Shown here piece by piece: positions 1 through 9,592 of a stretch of DNA of 64,000 bases; the stretch's first letter is position 1, and every line of letters starts with the position of its first letter. Source of the DNA: Synechococcales cyanobacterium GL140_1_metabinner_5_sub (GTDB taxonomy: Bacteria > Cyanobacteriota > Cyanobacteriia > Cyanobacteriales > Chamaesiphonaceae). The stretch is from NCBI GenBank assembly GCA_025359065.1, contig JANYHM010000012.1, positions 37,701 through 101,700 of the forward strand. The letters run 5' to 3'. A program made the translations under genes and the position numbers. The notes below the pieces were generated by a model. It had not been told where the DNA came from, did no database searches, and saw only the letters and a list, made by a program, of their open reading frames with translations.

Positions 1-21
1 TACGTCGTTAGCCTGAGTCAT
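1..21 (-). CDS. Possible 5' end of a gene running off the left edge
   Basis: On the minus strand an ATG at 21-19 opens a frame reading MTQANDV up to the window edge. It is preceded by AAGGAG at 38-33, eleven bases upstream, which is a good Shine-Dalgarno sequence at slightly long spacing. Only seven codons are visible, so no product can be named. The nearest gene (larC) lies on the same strand about 440 bases away, so the two are probably not one tight operon. Confidence 0.35.
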
Positions 22-462
22 GCGTTCTCGTGCTCCTTAAAAATCAATGAGAATAGTGAATAGAGTGATGTAGTTGCGGCTTAAAACCAGGCCAAAAGAC
101 CCGTTTTTAGTCCAAAAGACCGAAAATCACCGACGAGTTATAAAAAATCGGCAGTAAACTATTTATTTTTAAGAGCTATGACAACTGATTACTTCACTGA
201 AATGCCCGGTCTTAGCGCGGACTGCTCCAAATTTTGGTGTTTGTGAGTGGTGTGTTATCAAGTTCGTTAAAACTATGGTCTAGAATTTTTCGTGTCAGAA
301 GGTTTTTGGCGTTAGTTTATCGACCGTTAAGGTCAGATTCTAAAGCAGTTAACCTACTGCCAGTCGGTTGAGGGAAAATGCTTAAATACATTGCCTGCGC
401 CAACCAATATAGTTTAGCCGTTAAGTTTTCTTTTGCCCAGCTATTTACGATTTTTTCATTAA
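22..462. other. Intergenic stretch without a convincing gene
   Basis: This is about 440 bases between the possible gene at the left edge and the larC stop. It is AT-rich. It contains a short direct repeat of CCAAAAGACC at about 92-120 and the likely control region of the left-edge gene. Short frames here run into the larC 3' end in another frame and show no recognisable protein. I see no tRNA or strong terminator. Confidence 0.5.
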
Positions 463-1839
463 CTATGTTGATTGTGCTTGATTTGCAGCAATTTTTGCGG
501 CATCGTGGACGCTTTGCCAAGGTACCTGATGCTGTTGGGCAAGCTGGGCACAGTCGGCAAATTCCGGCTGGATATTCCAAACTTCATTATTGCCAGGAAG
601 GTTACTAGTGGCCACTTTGACTCGCACCTGCCCATAGGTGGTATCTACGGTTTGAATGCTGCGGGGTAAGATGCTGCGCTGCTGCTTCGATCGACGAATA
701 CCCAAGGTAGGAGTTTCTTTAAAAAGAATTGTTTCGCAAATGTTGATTTGAGCCAAATGACAGATGGCAGTCACTAAAATTCCTGGCCGAGACTTCTTCA
801 TGCCTACTGGTTGAGTAAAAACATCCACTGCTCCAGCAGTTAGTAACCGATCGAATAAATAACCGATCGCCTGGGGATTTACATCATCTATTTGGGTTTC
901 TAGCAGCCAGATTTCTTCGAGGGCCTGATTGTCGGCAGTTTCCCCAATCCACAACCGCAAAATATTGGGCAACGCCATCTGCTTGGTGCCTGCTCCTAGT
1001 CCGATTTTTTGGAGCTGCATCGCTGGGGCTGCTCCAAATTGTTTGGCGAGGGCGACAACTAAAGCGGCTCCGGTGGGAGTCACTAATTCCAAATCGATGC
1101 CGTTGTGATAAACCGGAACCGATCGAGCTTGCCAAAGCTGCAAAACAGCGGGTACTGGGACTGGCATGACACCATGAGCGGCTTTGACTGTACCGCCACC
1201 GGTAGGCAAAGGCGAACAATAAATTTCTTCGATGCCCAAATAATCTAGACCCAGACAGGTGCCTACAATATCTACAATGGCATCGACGGCTCCGACTTCA
1301 TGGAAATGGACAAGTTCGGGGGCAATACCGTGAACCAGACCCTCGGCGATCGCTAGCTGACGAAAGACTTCTTTGCTCCATTGGGTGACGCGGGTTGGCA
1401 GGTTTGCTCGATCGATCAACTCACTAATTACCGGCAAATTTCGCTGGGGACTGTGGTAATGCTGCTCTTTATCAATTACCGCCGAATGATGTTGATGTCC
1501 AGGATCCTGCCTATGATCATGGTTTCTATGTGCCGAATGATCATGCTGGTGTCCGGGATCGTGTTGATGGTCGTGATTCCTATGTCCTGAATGATTATGT
1601 TGATGCTCATGTTCGTGGGGATGATCATGCTGCTCTGCTAGTAACTCCACGTTTACATGAATCGCCGCTTGGCCGTGGTGTTTAACAGTGCTAGTAGTAA
1701 AACGATATTCATCAGAAATTCCTAAAAGTTGCAGTTTATCCAGCAAATAATCTACTGGCACCCCAGCATCAATCAGCGCTGCCAAACACATATCACCAGC
1801 AATACCAGTGGGGCACTCAAAATAAGCAACTTTACTCAT
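463..1839 (-). CDS. larC: LarC, nickel insertion protein for the nickel-pincer cofactor
   Basis: 458 residues, DUF111/LarC family. In characterised bacteria LarC is a CTP-dependent cyclometallase that inserts nickel into the pyridinium-dithiocarboxylate pincer cofactor of lactate racemase and related LarA-type enzymes. The start reads MSKVAYFECPTGIAGDM, the usual N-terminus. The conserved HFHEVGAVDAIVDIVG stretch follows at about 178-193, with PVPVPAVL and ELVTPTGAAL further on. Residues 71-129 are a linker in which roughly every second residue is histidine, probably a nickel store or donor. The whole protein is one frame, whereas Lactobacillus plantarum LarC is split and joined by ribosomal frameshifting. 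No larB, larE or larA is in the window. It diverges from lnt with 73 bases between the start codons. Confidence 0.9.
   Translation of the reverse strand: MSKVAYFECPTGIAGDMCLAALIDAGVPVDYLLDKLQLLGISDEYRFTTSTVKHHGQAAIHVNVELLAEQHDHPHEHEHQHNHSGHRNHDHQHDPGHQHDHSAHRNHDHRQDPGHQHHSAVIDKEQHYHSPQRNLPVISELIDRANLPTRVTQWSKEVFRQLAIAEGLVHGIAPELVHFHEVGAVDAIVDIVGTCLGLDYLGIEEIYCSPLPTGGGTVKAAHGVMPVPVPAVLQLWQARSVPVYHNGIDLELVTPTGAALVVALAKQFGAAPAMQLQKIGLGAGTKQMALPNILRLWIGETADNQALEEIWLLETQIDDVNPQAIGYLFDRLLTAGAVDVFTQPVGMKKSRPGILVTAICHLAQINICETILFKETPTLGIRRSKQQRSILPRSIQTVDTTYGQVRVKVATSNLPGNNEVWNIQPEFADCAQLAQQHQVPWQSVHDAAKIAANQAQST
1486..1593 (-). repeat. In-frame tandem repeat coding the LarC histidine linker
   Basis: Two imperfect tandem copies encode HRNHDHxxDPGHQH-type units at LarC residues 86-98 and 104-117. 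Both the DNA and the protein repeat, so the linker probably grew by unit duplication. Confidence 0.7.
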
Positions 1840-1881
1840 GATTTATAAATGGAGATGAAGAGGACAAATTCGGCAACGGTC

Positions 1882-1887
1882 TATAAT
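1882..1887 (+). promoter_or_regulatory. Possible -10 box for lnt
   Basis: TATAAT lies 25 bases upstream of the lnt start in the 73-base divergent spacer shared with larC. No good -35 box is seen 16-18 bases upstream, so this is a candidate only. Confidence 0.35.
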
Positions 1888-1912
1888 TGTAGCTCTTGAA
1901 CTTGTTGATGCT

Positions 1913-3535
1913 ATGCCAGTGAAGATCTCAGCTTTAAATTCGCGCTTGTTACAACTTTCGTTCACGAACTGTCGGCGAAGCCTAATCGCCGCCGGTAGCG
2001 GTTTACTAGCAGGATTAGCAGTAGAGCCGATCGGAGCCTGGTATTTAGCCTGGATTGCTCTAGTGCCACTGTGGATGATGGTGGTTAGAGAACGTCGTCC
2101 TGTTCTGCCAAGTTTGTTATGGGGCATGGGCTATCACGGAGTTGCGCTGTTTTGGATTACCGGTATTCATCCCATGACTTGGATGGGTGTACCTTGGCTG
2201 GCTAGCTTCTCGATCGCCACCGTCGCGATCCTCTTCTTTGCTCTTTGGGGGGCTAGCGTCGTAGTTTTATGGAGCGTAATATTTGGCTGGATTTGTCAAC
2301 GTTACCAGCCCCCAACTTTGGTCAGAGTTATTGTCGGCACCGCAATTTGGTGTGGCTTAGAATATTTATGGAGTCAAACCGACCTCTGGTGGTCAACTTT
2401 TGCTTTTACTCAAACTCCCCACAATCTGCCCATTTTGCACCTCGGACAGCTCAGCGGCGGCATGACCGTTACTGCCATCCTCTTGGCCGTCAATGGATTA
2501 ATCGCCGAAGCAATCATCACTCGTCCTAACCCGCTGGTCGTGGATCAGAAAATAGGTGCCGTTAATCAAAAAACTCTGGCGATCGCCGCCATCACTCTTT
2601 TCTGTACTAGCCATCTAGGCGGCTACCTGCTCTCTGTGGCACCACTAGAAACCAAACCTGCTGATGCTCTCAAAATCGGGATCATTCAAGGCAACATTCC
2701 CAACGAAATCAAACTCTATGCTAGCGGCAAACGCCAGGCGATCGAAGGTTACACCAGCGGTTATTTAGAGCTGGCTGCTGCCGGCGTAGATGCAGTTTTA
2801 ACCCCCGAAGGTGCTCTGCCTTACATGCCCGCCGAAATCAAACAAAGCTCGCTGTATCAGGCCATCTTAGATAAAGGTGTACCAATTTGGCTGGGAGCTT
2901 TTGGCGAAGCGGGTAATGACTATACTAATAGCCTACACTCGATCGATCAAACCGGTAACTTCATTAGTCAGTACGACAAGTACAAACTGGTACCGTTTGG
3001 TGAGTATGTCCCTTTTAAAGAAATCATTGGCCAATGGGTCAAACGCCTATCACCCCTCGATGCCACTCTAAAAAGAGGTGCTGAAAAACAAGAATTTTTT
3101 GCGTTTCCCGGTCTGCGCGCTGCCGTGGGCATCTGCTACGAGTCGGCCTTTGGCAATCATTTTCATCAGCAGGCTCAGCAAGGAGAATTTATCATCACGG
3201 CATCTAATAATGCTCACTATGCTGATAGTATGCCAGCTCAGCACCATGCCATGGATGTAATGAGATCGATCGAAACTAGTCGCTGGGCAGTGCGTGCTAC
3301 CAATACTGGCTACTCGGCGATTGTGGATGCTCATGGCCATACTCTGTGGAAATCTAAGCTCCATGAATTTGCCACTCACAGTCACCAAATCTATCGCCGT
3401 CGCAATCAAACCTGGTATGTGCGGTGGGGTGATTGGTTAACTCCGCTGTTAATAATTAGCTCGGTGATTCTGTTGGTGGTTTATCGCGTCCCGAAATCTT
3501 TGAGTTCTGCCGGCGTTGAACAAACCAATCTTTAA
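1913..3535 (+). CDS. lnt: Apolipoprotein N-acyltransferase
   Basis: 540 residues. Lnt adds the third acyl chain to the N-terminal cysteine of lipoproteins in the inner membrane, after Lgt and LspA. Several hydrophobic segments fill residues 25-235, followed by a nitrilase-type domain and a last membrane segment near 510-528. The catalytic triad is visible: Glu299 in TPEGALP, Lys356 in YDKYKLVPFGEY and Cys408 in VGICYESAF. These match Glu267, Lys335 and Cys387 of the E. coli enzyme. The stop lies inside tadA on the opposite strand, an 80-base tail-to-tail overlap. A likely client lipoprotein is encoded at 52320-53021. Confidence 0.93.
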   Translation: MPVKISALNSRLLQLSFTNCRRSLIAAGSGLLAGLAVEPIGAWYLAWIALVPLWMMVVRERRPVLPSLLWGMGYHGVALFWITGIHPMTWMGVPWLASFSIATVAILFFALWGASVVVLWSVIFGWICQRYQPPTLVRVIVGTAIWCGLEYLWSQTDLWWSTFAFTQTPHNLPILHLGQLSGGMTVTAILLAVNGLIAEAIITRPNPLVVDQKIGAVNQKTLAIAAITLFCTSHLGGYLLSVAPLETKPADALKIGIIQGNIPNEIKLYASGKRQAIEGYTSGYLELAAAGVDAVLTPEGALPYMPAEIKQSSLYQAILDKGVPIWLGAFGEAGNDYTNSLHSIDQTGNFISQYDKYKLVPFGEYVPFKEIIGQWVKRLSPLDATLKRGAEKQEFFAFPGLRAAVGICYESAFGNHFHQQAQQGEFIITASNNAHYADSMPAQHHAMDVMRSIETSRWAVRATNTGYSAIVDAHGHTLWKSKLHEFATHSHQIYRRRNQTWYVRWGDWLTPLLIISSVILLVVYRVPKSLSSAGVEQTNL

Positions 3536-4010
3536 GCTGCTGCTGACATCGATCGGCCTCCACCCCGGCTATTACTGACAAAAAATGATTGCTGGCCTTC
3601 CCATCTGGGATATTCAACACTGTGCGCACCGCCCCGGCCTTGGGATCATCTGCTCCATAAACCAGTAAGCCCAAGCGGGCTGCAACAATAGCTCCGGCAC
3701 ACATGGGACAAGGCTCTAAGGTGACATACAAGGTGCAGTCATTTAAATGCCAGTTACCCAAATGTTGCCCTGCCTGTCGGAGAGCAATAATTTCGGCATG
3801 AGCGGTGGGATCGGCATCTCGCTCTCGCCGATTTTCACCGCGTCCAATAATCTGTCCTTGGCCATCGACGACGATCGCTCCTACCGGCACTTCTTGGGCA
3901 TTGCCCGCTATGGTGGCTAGTTCGATCGACTGAGCCATAAATTCTTTCTGTACTGCCAACGGAAATTTAGTCAACCATTTCTCTAGTGCTTCTCTACTTT
4001 TTTGACTCAT
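3456..4010 (-). CDS. tadA: tRNA adenosine(34) deaminase TadA
   Basis: 184 residues, cytidine/deoxycytidylate deaminase fold. TadA converts A34 of tRNA-Arg(ACG) to inosine so that it decodes CGU, CGC and CGA. The zinc site is complete: His71 and the proton-shuttling Glu73 in TAHAEII, and Cys101 and Cys104 in PCPMCAGA. The N-terminal 20 residues and C-terminal 25 residues are extra to the core. The C-terminal tail is encoded in the 80 bases that overlap the lnt 3' end. The start at 4010 gives MSQKSREAL. Confidence 0.93.
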   Translation of the reverse strand: MSQKSREALEKWLTKFPLAVQKEFMAQSIELATIAGNAQEVPVGAIVVDGQGQIIGRGENRRERDADPTAHAEIIALRQAGQHLGNWHLNDCTLYVTLEPCPMCAGAIVAARLGLLVYGADDPKAGAVRTVLNIPDGKASNHFLSVIAGVEADRCQQQLKDWFVQRRQNSKISGRDKPPTESPS

Positions 4011-4028
4011 CGGATGTTCTTTTTGAGA

Positions 4029-4071
4029 GGTTATGCACTACGCAATGAATTTATTTTTGTAGTGCATAGCC
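4029..4071 (-). terminator. Long inverted repeat between the mosaic protease gene and tadA
   Basis: Arms GGTTATGCACTAC (4029-4041) and GTAGTGCATAGCC (4059-4071) pair over 13 positions with one G-T wobble and a 17-base loop. It lies just past the stop of the 4083-8258 gene, where a terminator is expected. There is no clear U tract on either strand, so it may instead be a 3' protective hairpin. Confidence 0.55.
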
Positions 4072-4082
4072 CTGAGATTGAT

Positions 4083-7000
4083 TTAGATAGTTTTAAAGCT
4101 GGCCTGAACAATGAAGTCATTAAAATCATTATCACTGTTCACTAGTAAGTCTTCAAAGCCAAAGACATTATCACCTAGTAGTCGCACCTTATCTACTTGG
4201 CCATAGTTACCTAGAGCAAATGGAGTTACCACAAAAGCGTTATCCGATCCGGCGTTACCATTAATAATTAGGAAGGGAGCATACATAGCGCCACCAACAA
4301 CATTTTTAGTGATTGTAACTGTCTTTAGGTTTTCACCTACCAAATCTATGCCAGTAATTTTGTTAGCTAGTGCAGCTTGTCGGTATCCTCGATCTTGGGG
4401 TCTGAGTGTAGCACCAGTGATAGATCTAACGGTGCCTTCTGCATCCTCGATTTTATAGAAGCCAACAATATTATTGAATGCGGCTTCTCGCTTAACGTTA
4501 AAAGTGGCTTCGAGAGTTTGACCAGCAAAGGCACGGAGGTCTAAAATTTCTCCTGAATTTTTTCCCTGAAGGTTAGAAATTGAGCTGAGTGAAGAGCTTG
4601 GACTGTTGTCGATCGCCAAGCTAGCTGTCAAGTCTTGAAAAGACTCGTCATTGCCTTGCTCCCAATCTAGGGTGAATGCACCAGCGTTATTAGTGACTTT
4701 TAGGTAATCTTTGCTGCTAAGGTTAGCAGAGTCGATCGAAAAGACCACGTTATTAAAATTGTTCTCTTTCAGTTTGTCTTGGATGCTACTGTTATTCACC
4801 AAGAAAAAGCCCAATCGTTCTTTGTCAGCAACCTGAAGAACACGGCTCAAATCAAGTCCATCCGTCGTGACATCTGGAAGAGCTGTAAATAGGGTAGTAC
4901 TGCTAGCTAACGCCGCTTGGGAGAATCCTGCTGCACCTGGAGCTATGCCGTTAATAGTATTGTCAGCAGCGAGTTTAAAAACGCCAATCTCGTTGAGCTG
5001 GCTACTCTTTTTCCCTGCAAGAGAGATCTTGACTTTGCCACTGCCGTTGGCTGTCCAAATATCTTCAGTTGCTTTCTGGAGACTGAACGTGGGATTAACG
5101 ACGACACCACCATCATCATCGCGAATAGTCAGAGCTAACTGCTGATTAGATACAGTGGCAGTTCCTGCCAAGCTAGTAAGATTCAAGCCAAAAGTTTCAT
5201 CACCTTCAACGTTTTGGTCAGGAGTAATCAAGATTTCCAGCCGTTTAGAGCTTTCACCAGGAGCAAACGTAACTTGATCTGGTGTAAAACCATTTACAAA
5301 GTCACTGGCTTGAGCAGGTTTAGCACCAATTGAGCTGATTTGATAGCCAACAGTATCAGTACTCAGAAGGCTACCAAATCGATCTAAAGTTAAGATTAGT
5401 TTAGAAGGCTGATTGGGATTGCCCTCAATTACAGAAGGATCATCAGCAGTGATCGAAATGCCAATAGCACTATCATCATCTTGAATATTCACCCCTACGG
5501 TGGTTTTATTGGAGTTGTCAGCGAAGGTAGCTCCGTTGATCACTGCCAGGTCTACGAAAACCTGTTCATCACCTTCTACTAAGGTGTCACCCAAAATCTC
5601 AATATTGAGAGTGCCAGATGTCTGACCAGCCGCAATAGTAAGCTGACCGGTACTAGTTGTAAAATCTGTTCCCGCAGTGGCATTGTTAGACCGAGTTGCA
5701 TAATCGATCACCAAATTTTGGGTACTAGCACTAGAAAGATTTACGGTAAAAGCCGCTGTTTTACTACCACTGTTACCTTCTACAACCAAAATAATGCGAT
5801 CTTGGAGAGTAATAATCGGGGCTACTGCCAAAGTAGCAACAGCCAAGCGAGCATCATTTAACTCAATAAACTCTGTATTTAACAGAGTAGTATCGGTACC
5901 AATATTCAAAACATTGCCATTTTTGGTGATTGCACCCACCGTAGCCCGTGTTTTATTGATTTTGACAGTATCTATCCCATCACCACCGTCAATCAAGTTA
6001 GTGCCGCCGTTTAGGATAAATCGGTCATTACCACCATTACCACGCAATACATTATTACCAGTAGTAACCGTAAAGGTATTGGCTAAGTCATTACCATTTA
6101 CTTCTCGATCGGTAATTTGAGCAGATGCCGATTCGGTAAAATCTGCTTGATTAACACTAAAAGTAATAACTTCTTTAGTGCCATTGTTCGATTGAGTACT
6201 AACTTGTTCTTGACCACTAGTAATTTTGTAATTGAGGCTAGTAGTAGGTGTGCCATCTTTAAAAACCACATCAAAAGTAACTTGGTTTTCTGCGGTACGA
6301 CTAACCACGAGGTTACTCAGAACGCCATCATAACTCAGGCGACCCAATGCATCTACTGTCAACTGGTTAGGAGCAATAGTAGCTACTACCGCGCCACCTA
6401 ATTTGACATCAATGCGATCAATAGTGTTTTTATCTAAGGTAGACGCATTGAACTGTGTTACTAAGTCTGCTGAATTAGTCAATAACACCGCATCATCAGA
6501 GTCAATGATGTTCAAAGAGGTTAAGTCAGCTCCTCCAATCCCAAAAGCTCGCACTTCAGCAAATGCTTGCAAGCTTTCACTAGCGCCACTACCAAATCCA
6601 TCAGAAAGGAAATAGGCAATATTGGTAGCATTATTGTTTCGAGACTGGAAAAATTGCTGCGCTTTGCTTAAAGCATCACCAAATTCTGTACCACCACCTG
6701 CCGACAAACTATTAATGTTAGAAATTGCTGTAGCTGCATCGATTGGCCCAGTAAGAGAAGCAAAGCTGTTGAATTCGATGACAGCAAATTCACTCTTGGC
6801 GGCAATGCCTTTGTCAATCAGAGACTGGGTCAAGGTTTGATAGGCATTTTGGGCTTGCTGTAAACGGGTAGAACCACCAAAGGTGTCTACCGTATCCATG
6901 CTGCCAGAGGTATCAATAATATAGGCGAAATTAAATAGAGTACCTTGTCTGGCTCCTAATGTAAGGCTGTAGTTTACATCCCCATCAAAAGTCCAAGCTG

Positions 7001-8258
7001 GAGACTTGACTGTAATAGTCCCAATTTTTTTGCCACTGCTACTTACAATATCTTTTTCCGGATTGATTTCTGGACCATCCTTCAATTTTGTATTGTCTTT
7101 AGCATCTACTTGCAGCGGCACGTAAAACAAATTGCCATCATCATCTTTACCGTCTTTATTACTGTCTACATACTCAAAAACCCCAAACTCAATTTCTTTG
7201 AGACTGTCTTTAGCATCAGCTTTAGTGCCTTTAGTATGATCGAAAGTAAAGAGTTTATTAGTAGGATCAGTAATGTTGTAAGTATAATTGGTGAAGACAT
7301 CGGAGAAAAGAGCTTGATCGACACCATCACCGCCTTCTAGCCGGTCATCACCACCACCACCAAACAGTCGATCATCTCCACTCCTGCCTAAGATTCTTTC
7401 TTTACGATAGGATCCAGTAATATTGTCATTACCACTACCGGTGAGGAATGAAAAAAAGTTTGTATCAGATCCGACTAAAGCATTTTCAGGTAATGTCGCG
7501 GCATCAGCCACCCCAGAATCAGCCTGAATTTGATCGATTATTTTAGTGTACACACCAGTAGTAAGTAATATTCCACTATTACTTTGAGTGGTAGTAAAAG
7601 AAGCGGGAAAGCTTGAATCATAACCTTGAGTATGCACTCCCAAAACGCGAGGAGCAGTATCTCCGTCTAAAACATGCCAAACGCCACTACCACTCTGTCC
7701 TCCTTCTGTGTCTACATTATCGCTGTAATAAAATCTACCACCGCTATTATTAGAGATAATAGTACCAGTTCCAGTACCTGGAGAAAGTACCAACTGCCTG
7801 GGATTAGAACCCGGATACCCAGCAGTGGTAATAGTTAAATTTTGGGCTGTATTAGGATCAACAAAAGCCAGTAACCCGACAGTATTAGCCGCAGTAATTG
7901 GGGCATCACTGGTTCTAAACAGCGAAATATCATCTTCTATAACGCTAGAAGTATTGTAATTTTTAGGGAAATAAAAATTGGTAACGTTGGCGGCAGGGTC
8001 ACCAGTAGCACCAATACTTCGTGAGTTGAGACTAGGCTGATTAGCGCTAATGGTCGTCCGCAGACTGGAAACTGTGGCACCAGTACTCGTATTGAAGGCG
8101 TTGTGACCAGCAGTCAAAACGTGGTTAGGTGCAATAACAATGCCACTACCAATAAAATTGCCAGCAGGAAACTGAGAATCTACGGCTACGACAGCATTTA
8201 GTGGGAAGGTATTAAAACTAGTTGTTACTGCTCTACTATCTGGAGGGGTGATGGTCAT
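4083..8258 (-). CDS. Large secreted mosaic protein: trypsin-like domain, RTX, VWA, Calx-beta, DUF4114
   Basis: 1391 residues with no Sec signal peptide. Domains in order: a trypsin-like protease domain at about 15-260, with the triad His near 51 (LTAGHN), Asp near 110 (EDDISLF) and Ser near 189 (EGGQSGSGVW). Calcium-binding RTX nonapeptides follow at about 275-315 (GRSGDDRLFGGGGDD). A von Willebrand A domain at about 440-610 has the metal-site motif DTSGS. A second RTX patch lies at 735-760. Two Calx-beta modules at about 825-925 and 930-1045 each end in DDD. A C-terminal DUF4114-like segment has FEDLL and SDNDFNDFIV. RTX repeats without a signal peptide suggest type I secretion and calcium-dependent folding outside the cell. 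The protease could mature the protein or act on surface proteins. No type I exporter is adjacent. Confidence 0.85.
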   Translation of the reverse strand: MTITPPDSRAVTTSFNTFPLNAVVAVDSQFPAGNFIGSGIVIAPNHVLTAGHNAFNTSTGATVSSLRTTISANQPSLNSRSIGATGDPAANVTNFYFPKNYNTSSVIEDDISLFRTSDAPITAANTVGLLAFVDPNTAQNLTITTAGYPGSNPRQLVLSPGTGTGTIISNNSGGRFYYSDNVDTEGGQSGSGVWHVLDGDTAPRVLGVHTQGYDSSFPASFTTTQSNSGILLTTGVYTKIIDQIQADSGVADAATLPENALVGSDTNFFSFLTGSGNDNITGSYRKERILGRSGDDRLFGGGGDDRLEGGDGVDQALFSDVFTNYTYNITDPTNKLFTFDHTKGTKADAKDSLKEIEFGVFEYVDSNKDGKDDDGNLFYVPLQVDAKDNTKLKDGPEINPEKDIVSSSGKKIGTITVKSPAWTFDGDVNYSLTLGARQGTLFNFAYIIDTSGSMDTVDTFGGSTRLQQAQNAYQTLTQSLIDKGIAAKSEFAVIEFNSFASLTGPIDAATAISNINSLSAGGGTEFGDALSKAQQFFQSRNNNATNIAYFLSDGFGSGASESLQAFAEVRAFGIGGADLTSLNIIDSDDAVLLTNSADLVTQFNASTLDKNTIDRIDVKLGGAVVATIAPNQLTVDALGRLSYDGVLSNLVVSRTAENQVTFDVVFKDGTPTTSLNYKITSGQEQVSTQSNNGTKEVITFSVNQADFTESASAQITDREVNGNDLANTFTVTTGNNVLRGNGGNDRFILNGGTNLIDGGDGIDTVKINKTRATVGAITKNGNVLNIGTDTTLLNTEFIELNDARLAVATLAVAPIITLQDRIILVVEGNSGSKTAAFTVNLSSASTQNLVIDYATRSNNATAGTDFTTSTGQLTIAAGQTSGTLNIEILGDTLVEGDEQVFVDLAVINGATFADNSNKTTVGVNIQDDDSAIGISITADDPSVIEGNPNQPSKLILTLDRFGSLLSTDTVGYQISSIGAKPAQASDFVNGFTPDQVTFAPGESSKRLEILITPDQNVEGDETFGLNLTSLAGTATVSNQQLALTIRDDDGGVVVNPTFSLQKATEDIWTANGSGKVKISLAGKKSSQLNEIGVFKLAADNTINGIAPGAAGFSQAALASSTTLFTALPDVTTDGLDLSRVLQVADKERLGFFLVNNSSIQDKLKENNFNNVVFSIDSANLSSKDYLKVTNNAGAFTLDWEQGNDESFQDLTASLAIDNSPSSSLSSISNLQGKNSGEILDLRAFAGQTLEATFNVKREAAFNNIVGFYKIEDAEGTVRSITGATLRPQDRGYRQAALANKITGIDLVGENLKTVTITKNVVGGAMYAPFLIINGNAGSDNAFVVTPFALGNYGQVDKVRLLGDNVFGFEDLLVNSDNDFNDFIVQASFKTI

Positions 8259-8315
8259 GATCTTGAATTTTTAGTGAATAAAGTATTTTCAGACTCGTGA
8301 ACTAGGTAGCAAAAT

Positions 8316-9479
8316 TTACTTAGAAGATGATGCTATACAAATCTTAACATTAGAGCTTTGACTTTCAACAGTAAATAAATAGTTTTTTGAAAGAAAGCTA
8401 CGACGGATATTAGCATTACGTAAGCTCAGTGATTTTGGTGGTATGGAGCTGATATTAAATAACTCTATCTTGCCAGCTACTTCTCCGTCAGGGGTAGCTG
8501 GAGAACTGCGAACAAGTTTATTTCCATAGGCGGAAATCTTGCCGAATCCATCTAAAGCAGCGATAGAAAAATCAGCAATATTCACCAGCAATGTTTTGGG
8601 AGTCATCGGTAAACTCGGATTCACCTGAGGAAATTGGTTAGCCTGAATTTGCTCAGCAACAACAATAAATTTATCGGCAATATCGATCTCTTTCACTGGC
8701 ATTGAAATGGATATTGTTCGAGGAGATGGAGTGCTCTCTGCCAAATTAAAGACGGCAAGTTTTCCATGTTGACTATCAGTAGTGCTGCCTGCAACAAGTA
8801 AATTATTTTTCATGGCAATCTCGCCACTGGCATCTAAGGAATAGCGTCGATCTCGGTCAACAACGGTCACATATCCGGGCGCTTTACCATTGTATGTAGC
8901 AACTGAAAAAGCAATTTTCCCCTGATCGGCAGCTACAGAGAAACCAGCTAATTCTTTTTCTTGAGGCTGATCGATTCTCTCCAGTAGAGAATTTGAGGTA
9001 ACTGAAGTACGATACACAGCTCCAGCGTAAGCCATACCTTGTTCGGCAGGGGGCTTATATGGATATAGTGCTGCTTCTTTTGGTTGAGGACGCATTTTAG
9101 ATACGACTTTACCAATTACCAGTTTGTCCCCAGATATTGCTAGTTTGTGGGTCACGCTGTAGCCAAAGTTAGAGCTAGGATCGGCAATTGGGGGATTGGG
9201 AGGCAGTGGAATGGTGCGAAATCTAACCCATTGGCGTTGCGTCGTATGGCGATAAACTATGACCCGGTTAGCTTGAGTATCGCCGATCGCCAAATACTGC
9301 TCGTTAGCAACTAAGGCATCACCAAAGCTGGGAGTATCTCCTGGCTGACGATCAATACAAACTGCTGACAAGGCTCGGAGATTTAGCACGCAAATAATCA
9401 GCAGAGCAGTTGTTACCAGCGTTATGGGTAATACGAGCTTCACGACCGTTTTCACTAGAGAAATTGTACAGCGTATCAT
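8316..9479 (-). CDS. Membrane-anchored propeller-like protein of unknown function
   Basis: 387 residues. A single hydrophobic segment at about 13-37 (signal anchor or uncleaved signal) is followed by an exported domain. Short repeats such as GDALVANEQYLAIGD, AISGDKLVIGK, GSTTDSQHGKLAVF and IADKFIVVAEQ look like FG-GAP or beta-propeller blades, which in other proteins bind ligands or other proteins at the surface. I do not recognise a characterised family. It is on the same strand as the mosaic protease, 57 bases upstream of it, so the two may be co-transcribed and share a surface role. That link is inference. Confidence 0.65.
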   Translation of the reverse strand: MIRCTISLVKTVVKLVLPITLVTTALLIICVLNLRALSAVCIDRQPGDTPSFGDALVANEQYLAIGDTQANRVIVYRHTTQRQWVRFRTIPLPPNPPIADPSSNFGYSVTHKLAISGDKLVIGKVVSKMRPQPKEAALYPYKPPAEQGMAYAGAVYRTSVTSNSLLERIDQPQEKELAGFSVAADQGKIAFSVATYNGKAPGYVTVVDRDRRYSLDASGEIAMKNNLLVAGSTTDSQHGKLAVFNLAESTPSPRTISISMPVKEIDIADKFIVVAEQIQANQFPQVNPSLPMTPKTLLVNIADFSIAALDGFGKISAYGNKLVRSSPATPDGEVAGKIELFNISSIPPKSLSLRNANIRRSFLSKNYLFTVESQSSNVKICIASSSK

Positions 9480-9592
9480 ACCATAGTATCAGTGATATAC
9501 GATTTATCTTATTAAATGAGATATTTAGATTACTTTGGCAAGAATACGAACTTCCGCTTTTCTGTTAGAATCTTTGATGCTCTTCAGGCTTA

